Assembly: GCA_033675265.1 (NCBI GenBank) | Contig: JAUJYZ010001178.1 | Span: forward strand, 124,001-188,000 | DNA: 64,000 nt | DNA from: Actinostola sp. cb2023 | Lineage: Eukaryota > Cnidaria > Anthozoa > Actiniaria > Actinostolidae | Direction of reading: 5' to 3' | Translations under genes and position numbers: made by a program | Notes under the pieces: generated by a model | What the model saw: only the letters and a program-made list of their open reading frames with translations | Databases searched by the model: none | Told to the model about the DNA's origin: nothing | Shown: positions 60,115 to 64,000 of the stretch, piece by piece | How positions within the stretch are numbered: position 1 is the first letter of the stretch | Layout: every line of letters begins with the position of its first letter

Positions 60115-60327
60115 CTACAACTGTTCAATATTGACGATAACTGAATGTTTCCTTCGACATGAAGAGAAATACCTTTCTTTGTGGAAGTTGTTCAAGGGTT
60201 TGGCTGGATCACGCTGAAACTTCTGGGGCGCATCTCCTCCAAGGGACGGCCAAAAACCATTTACACCGGTGTTGCTCATCACGGCAAAGACCAGAAAACC
60301 GACAAATGCGAGATACTTCAAGTTCAT
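60115..60327 (-). CDS. Candidate small secreted peptide (first exon or whole ORF)
   Basis: From the ATG at 60327 the - strand encodes MNLKYLAFVGFLVFAVM then SNTGVNG, a convincing signal peptide with likely cleavage after VNG (residue 24), followed by FWPSLGGDAPQKFQ and a basic tail. The open frame ends at 60115 (71 aa). A donor-like site (aaag|gtattt at 60172) after PLNNFHKE could end an exon at 60173, leaving the remaining residues as intron. An upstream in-frame ATG exists but reads partly from satellite sequence. No family recognised; a peptide hormone, antimicrobial or matrix peptide are all possible. Confidence 0.5.
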   Translation of the reverse strand: MNLKYLAFVGFLVFAVMSNTGVNGFWPSLGGDAPQKFQRDPAKPLNNFHKERYFSSCRRKHSVIVNIEQL

Positions 60328-60335
60328 CGTTGAGG

Positions 60336-60945
60336 GATAGTCCATCAAAAATCGTCATTTTGTGTCATTTTGCAGCATTTTGCATGGGCGATAGTCCATC
60401 AAAAATCGTCATTTTGTGTCATTTTGCAGCATTTTGCATGAGCGATAGTCCATCAAAAATCGTCATTTTGTGTCATTTTGCAGCATTTTGCATGGGCGAT
60501 AGTCCATCAAAAATCGTCATTTTTGTGTCATTTTGCAGCATTTTGCATGGGCGATAGTCCATCAAAAATCGTCATTTTGCAGCATTTTGCATGGGCGATA
60601 GTCCATCAAAAATCGTTATTTTGTGTCATTTTGCAGCATTTTGCATGGGCGATAGTCCATCAAAAATCGTTATTTTGTGTCATTTTGCAGCATTTTGCAT
60701 GGACTTTTAGTCCATCAAAAATCGTCATTTTGCAGCATTTTGCATGGGCGATGATAGTCCATCAAAAATCGTCATTTTGTGTCATTTTGCAGCATTTTGC
60801 ATGGGCGATAGTCCATCAAAAATCGTCATTTTGTGTCATTTTGCAGCATTTTTGGGCGATAGTCCATCAAAAATCGTCATTTTGCAGCATTTTGCATGGG
60901 CTATATATAGTCCATCAAAAATCGTCATTTTGCAGCAAACAACAA
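60336..60945. repeat. 54-bp minisatellite, about 12 copies, abutting the candidate peptide start
   Basis: Unit: agtccatcaaaaatcgtcat, tttgtgtcattttgcagcat, tttgcatgggcgat. Several units lack 'tttgtgtca'-type segments. It starts about 9 bp upstream (on the - strand) of the candidate peptide ATG. Confidence 0.95.
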
Positions 60946-61065
60946 AAGTGAACAAATTTATTTTTTTGATAACATTTTTTGATTGGTTCTTCTAGCGTAC
61001 TTGCGCGTTTGTGTTCTTGAATGATGTTTAGTACCAAAATGGTCCATATGAAATGGTCATATGAT

Positions 61066-61201
61066 AAAATGCTTATTGAATGAGTTAGGTCGGGCCGGAC
61101 GGGAAAATATTTGGCTCTCGGTCATTCTGTACGGACCTCGTACTTCCATGACCTCGAGCCAAATATTTTCCCATCCGGCCCTCCCACTCATTCAATAAGT
61201 A
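61066..61201. mobile_element. Palindromic MITE (TTATTGAATGAG ends)
   Basis: cttattgaatgagttaggtc and gaaaatatttggctc pair with gagccaaatattttc and the ctcattcaataag right end. About 136 bp. Confidence 0.8.
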
Positions 61202-61279
61202 CATAGTATATGCCAACTTGAAGATGAATTGGATTTCAATTTGCGTTATTCGACCATCGACCATTTGACCATTTATACC

Positions 61280-61742
61280 GCCGTCCGGTTGGCTCAGTTG
61301 GTTGAGTACCGGTCTATTGTGCCGGAGGTTCGTGTTTCAAGTCCCGGCCAGACCATTACTCAGGGTCTTAAAATAATTGAGGAGAAGGTGCTGCCTTTGT
61401 AATTACATCTGCACATGGTTAGACCTTCACGTCTTCTCTTCTAAGGATGTTAAACCTGAGGTCCTGTCTCCCGACCCTAATCTAACCTGTTTCACGGGGG
61501 ACATTAAAAGAACCTGTTGAACTCTTCGTAAGAGTAGGGGATTGTTACCCGGTTCAACAGCCTACTTCAAAAATTGGAGGCATAACATACTAACGTACTA
61601 ACTCCTCATGATTGTAAGCTGCTCGGCTGCCGTAGGCGCCTTTCATATGCAGCCCGAAAAAGTCCTTCATCGGTTGTAAAGCGCATTGAGACAATGTGAA
61701 ATGCGCTATATAAGAACCGACATATTATTATTATTATTATTA
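61280..61742 (+). mobile_element. tRNA-derived SINE with L2/CR1-type 3' tail (full copy)
   Basis: The head has a pol III A box TGGCTCAGTTGG (61290-61301) and a B box GTTTCAAGTCC (61334-61344), 32 bases apart. The body (ggtgctgcctttgtaattac) and tail (gtaaagcgcattgagacaat, gcgctatataagaac) end in (ATT)n. The tail resembles L2/CR1 LINE 3' ends, the arrangement of V-SINE-like elements. Other fragments: 2519, 31111, 40901. Confidence 0.85.
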
Positions 61743-61872
61743 TCGTGATTACATTTTATAAAATTGTAGCCAGCAAGTTGACATCTTGTGATGAAATGTG
61801 CTTAGTCATCATAGATGTTTAGATCTTCGCTCTAGGGTTATCGTTAATAGAAGTGCTAACTCATCGACTTAA

Positions 61873-62581
61873 AGGGGCAGTGTCAACCCATATGACCGCG
61901 TAAGCCTGGGTACGAAGAAGCGAGAAATAATAAAAGTCCACCGTGGACTTTTATTATTATCGATGTTTTCAATCCGTTTCCATCGACCTTAATCATGTTT
62001 GTTCAAGCGTCTAATGGATCACTAGTAATAATTCAAAGCATATGTTCTTCATTTTCAACAATTCCTAGTGGGGATTATTTCATCTTAGAACTGACTTTGA
62101 AGCCGTTGAAAAAAGTGTCGAACAGCCGTAGAGACTCAGGCCGCCATCATCCTCCAGTGAAGAAAACCGAATTGTAAACCGGCAATTCTGGTCGATTGCG
62201 AAGGAATCTTGATCATCAATCGTAGGTGCAGTACTGTTAATGACTTTTGAAGAGAAAAACTCACGTAGAACTACTTGTAAACCCGGTGAGCTTCCCACCA
62301 TCTACTTATGTGTTGGGCTTCCTGTGTCTTATTTGATCGGCCGTTGGAAAATGATATCGCCGTGAATTCACTTCTTGAATTCAGTCCTTTTGATATTTTG
62401 AAGTTCTAAAATTGCTTTCTAAATAAAGATTAGTATCTACACGAGTCCTGTAGGTCATTTATTTAACGATTAGAACGGTTTTAGGGGGGTTTTGTAACTC
62501 GCTACCGGGCAAGGTAGGCTTTTCAACCGAGTGTTATTGTTTTGATTTTAATGTGCATGCGTGAGGCTTGACACTGCTCCT
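61873..62581. mobile_element. TTAA-flanked MITE (AGGGGCAGTGTCAA ends)
   Basis: TTAA-AGGGGCAGTGTCAA at the left, TTGACACTGCTCCT-TTAA at the right. TTAA targets occur in piggyBac and Kolobok elements. No transposase. Confidence 0.75.
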
Positions 62582-62610
62582 TTAAGGTACCAGGGGACCT
62601 TCGTGACACT

Positions 62611-63245
62611 GTTCACTGAAAGCCGCGTAGCGCGCTAACCACTCGTCTAACATGTATAAAAGTATACATTTTCTTAAAGCTGAATAAATGTAGATTCTAA
62701 ATATGCTGGAGATTATTTCCTATTTTGTAAATATTGTTTGTTATTGCACATTTTAGAAAATTCGACCGGCCTTGTTCAAAGATAATTTTGCACGCGGGAA
62801 TTCAATTGATTTTTAAACGGAAATCGCCATTGTAATGAGCACGCGTTGTTTAAAAAAATAGTGCCTCCGATTTCCGATAAACACTTTTGTTGAGGAGATA
62901 TTTGCTGTCAAATTCATTAATGTGTTTTTAAGCGATTTACACATAAATCATCAAATAACTTTTAAACGAGGCAACGTATCAAAAATCGGAGACACAGTTT
63001 TTTAGAACAAAGTTTGCTCATTACAATAGCACTTTCCGTTTAGAAATCGATTGAATTTCCGCGTGCACAATTCTCTTTGAACAAGGCCGGTCGAATTTTC
63101 TAAAATGTGCAATAACAAAAAATATTTACAAAATAGGAAATAATCTCCAGCATATTTAGAATCTGCATTTATTCAGCTTTAAGAAAATGTATACTTTTAT
63201 ACATGTTGGACGAGTATTTGGTGCGCTACGCGGCTTTCAGTGAAC
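62611..63245. mobile_element. ~635-bp palindromic element
   Basis: Arms of about 290 bp from gttcactgaaagccgcgtag to ccgatttc are inverted copies with scattered differences, centred near 62928. Confidence 0.9.
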
Positions 63246-63504
63246 CAGAGGAGGTCTGAATAGTATCCCAGAATGCATTGCGGGAGAAATGTTGTGAAGT
63301 TCACGCTTCCAGTCTTCAAGTCTTCAAGAATGTGATTTGTTAGTGTTTTACAAGCAAGATTTGTTTAGCAATATCGCCAGCATTGAAGGTAAGATTTGTA
63401 TTACATGTTTCCAGTGCATTAATACTACTTTTCCCTGAAGACTTTATTTCATGATTTTCTCGCTGTCTTTTGAAAAAATCAGTAGCTTACGAAGGGTATT
63501 CACT

Positions 63505-64000
63505 AGCCTCCTCCGCAGGCAACGTTCGGAGGCCGAAGGCCGAGAAAGAAGCGAGGCCGAAGGCCGAGAATTGGCCGAGAATGGGATCCCTGCAAGGCCG
63601 AAGGCCGAGAGGGACTTGGCCCCTAGGGAGAAAAAGCGAAGGAGTTGCCTGCCATAAATGGACAACAGTTTATCACTTCGCGCATGTTTTATTGCGCATG
63701 CCAAATATACTTAGTACGGGAGGGATAAGAAAAATTCGACAGATTTCTTCAATCTCTAGAAGCCCGATGTTTTAGTAAAATCCTGGAAATTATTTTCAGT
63801 CCAGGCCATTGTTTTAGAAATAAAGGCCAACGGAAAAGCAGTGAAACTGACAGATTTTAATCGGAAGCAAAGAGAGTGCGTTTCATAAATATAATACACT
63901 GCAAATGACAGCGTCAGGACCAAGGTCAACAACAACTAACCGACCGATCAGAGCGTGGCTTGATTCTGGCGCCTAAAATCGCCAACACTCGAGTGTTTAT
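63505..64000. mobile_element. Left part of a transposon of the AGCCTCCTCCGCA family (cut by window)
   Basis: AGCCTCCTCCGCAGGCAAC and repeated ggccgaaggccgaga hairpins, then gagggacttggccc and ggagttgcctgcca, match the left end at 38817-38965. The right end is outside the window or lost. Confidence 0.65.

Noticed and set aside
60336..60945. CRISPR-like array
   Set aside because: Contiguous 54-bp minisatellite without spacers in animal DNA.
61280..61350. Functional tRNA gene
   Set aside because: A and B boxes are present but the sequence does not fold into a full cloverleaf with an acceptor stem and continues into a SINE body.

Overview
The window is animal nuclear DNA from an invertebrate. 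Genes are split by GT-AG introns, three-nucleotide and longer satellites are common, and most non-coding DNA is inverted-repeat transposons (MITEs), SINE and LINE fragments and minisatellites. Several repeats (pogo-type elements with CAGT termini, a tRNA-headed SINE with an L2/CR1-type tail, a 2A-like plus OTU transposon protein) are of kinds common in marine invertebrates. The sequence alone does not let me name the phylum.

Four conserved genes were assembled by hand from exons. (1) The 3' end of COQ6 (ubiquinone biosynthesis monooxygenase, + strand, exons at 1-72, 1481-1647 and 17296-17325) has a last intron of 15.6 kb packed with repeats, including an OTU-domain transposon ORF. (2) A sphingosine-1-phosphate phosphatase (SGPP type, - strand, 26747 to 21652, three exons, 405 aa) is complete, with all three PAP2 phosphatase motifs. 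(3) A small two-membrane-segment protein resembling DMAC1/DUF4536 (- strand, 29703 to 28343, three exons, 80 aa) was found from short exons. (4) CCT4, chaperonin TCP-1 subunit delta (+ strand, 29945-56293, 14 exons, 530 aa), is complete and dominates the window. The DMAC1-like gene and CCT4 are head to head, 241 bp apart between start codons. After CCT4 (57-64 kb) there is a LINE fragment, several palindromic elements, a full tRNA-SINE and a short ORF with a signal peptide on the - strand.

Layout: 0-17.4 kb COQ6 end and its huge intron; 17.5-21.4 kb nested transposons and a 40-bp satellite; 21.6-26.8 kb SGPP; 27-29.7 kb MITEs and the DMAC1-like gene; 29.7-56.4 kb CCT4 with transposon-filled introns; 56.5-64 kb repeats and the candidate secreted peptide.

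The most unusual signal is in CCT4 intron 9. A 75-bp unit made of the intron's own 3' splice site plus the first 54 or so bases of exon 10 is repeated in tandem, giving 31 near-identical acceptor sites of which only the last is followed by the complete exon. By contrast, intron 12 ends in about 1.58 kb with no AG dinucleotide before the true acceptor. Partial exon duplications also flank CCT4 exon 5 and SGPP exon 3. A second notable signal is a hairpin-ended element whose copies sit directly before AATTA; two insertions into recognisable MITEs show the empty target and no target duplication.
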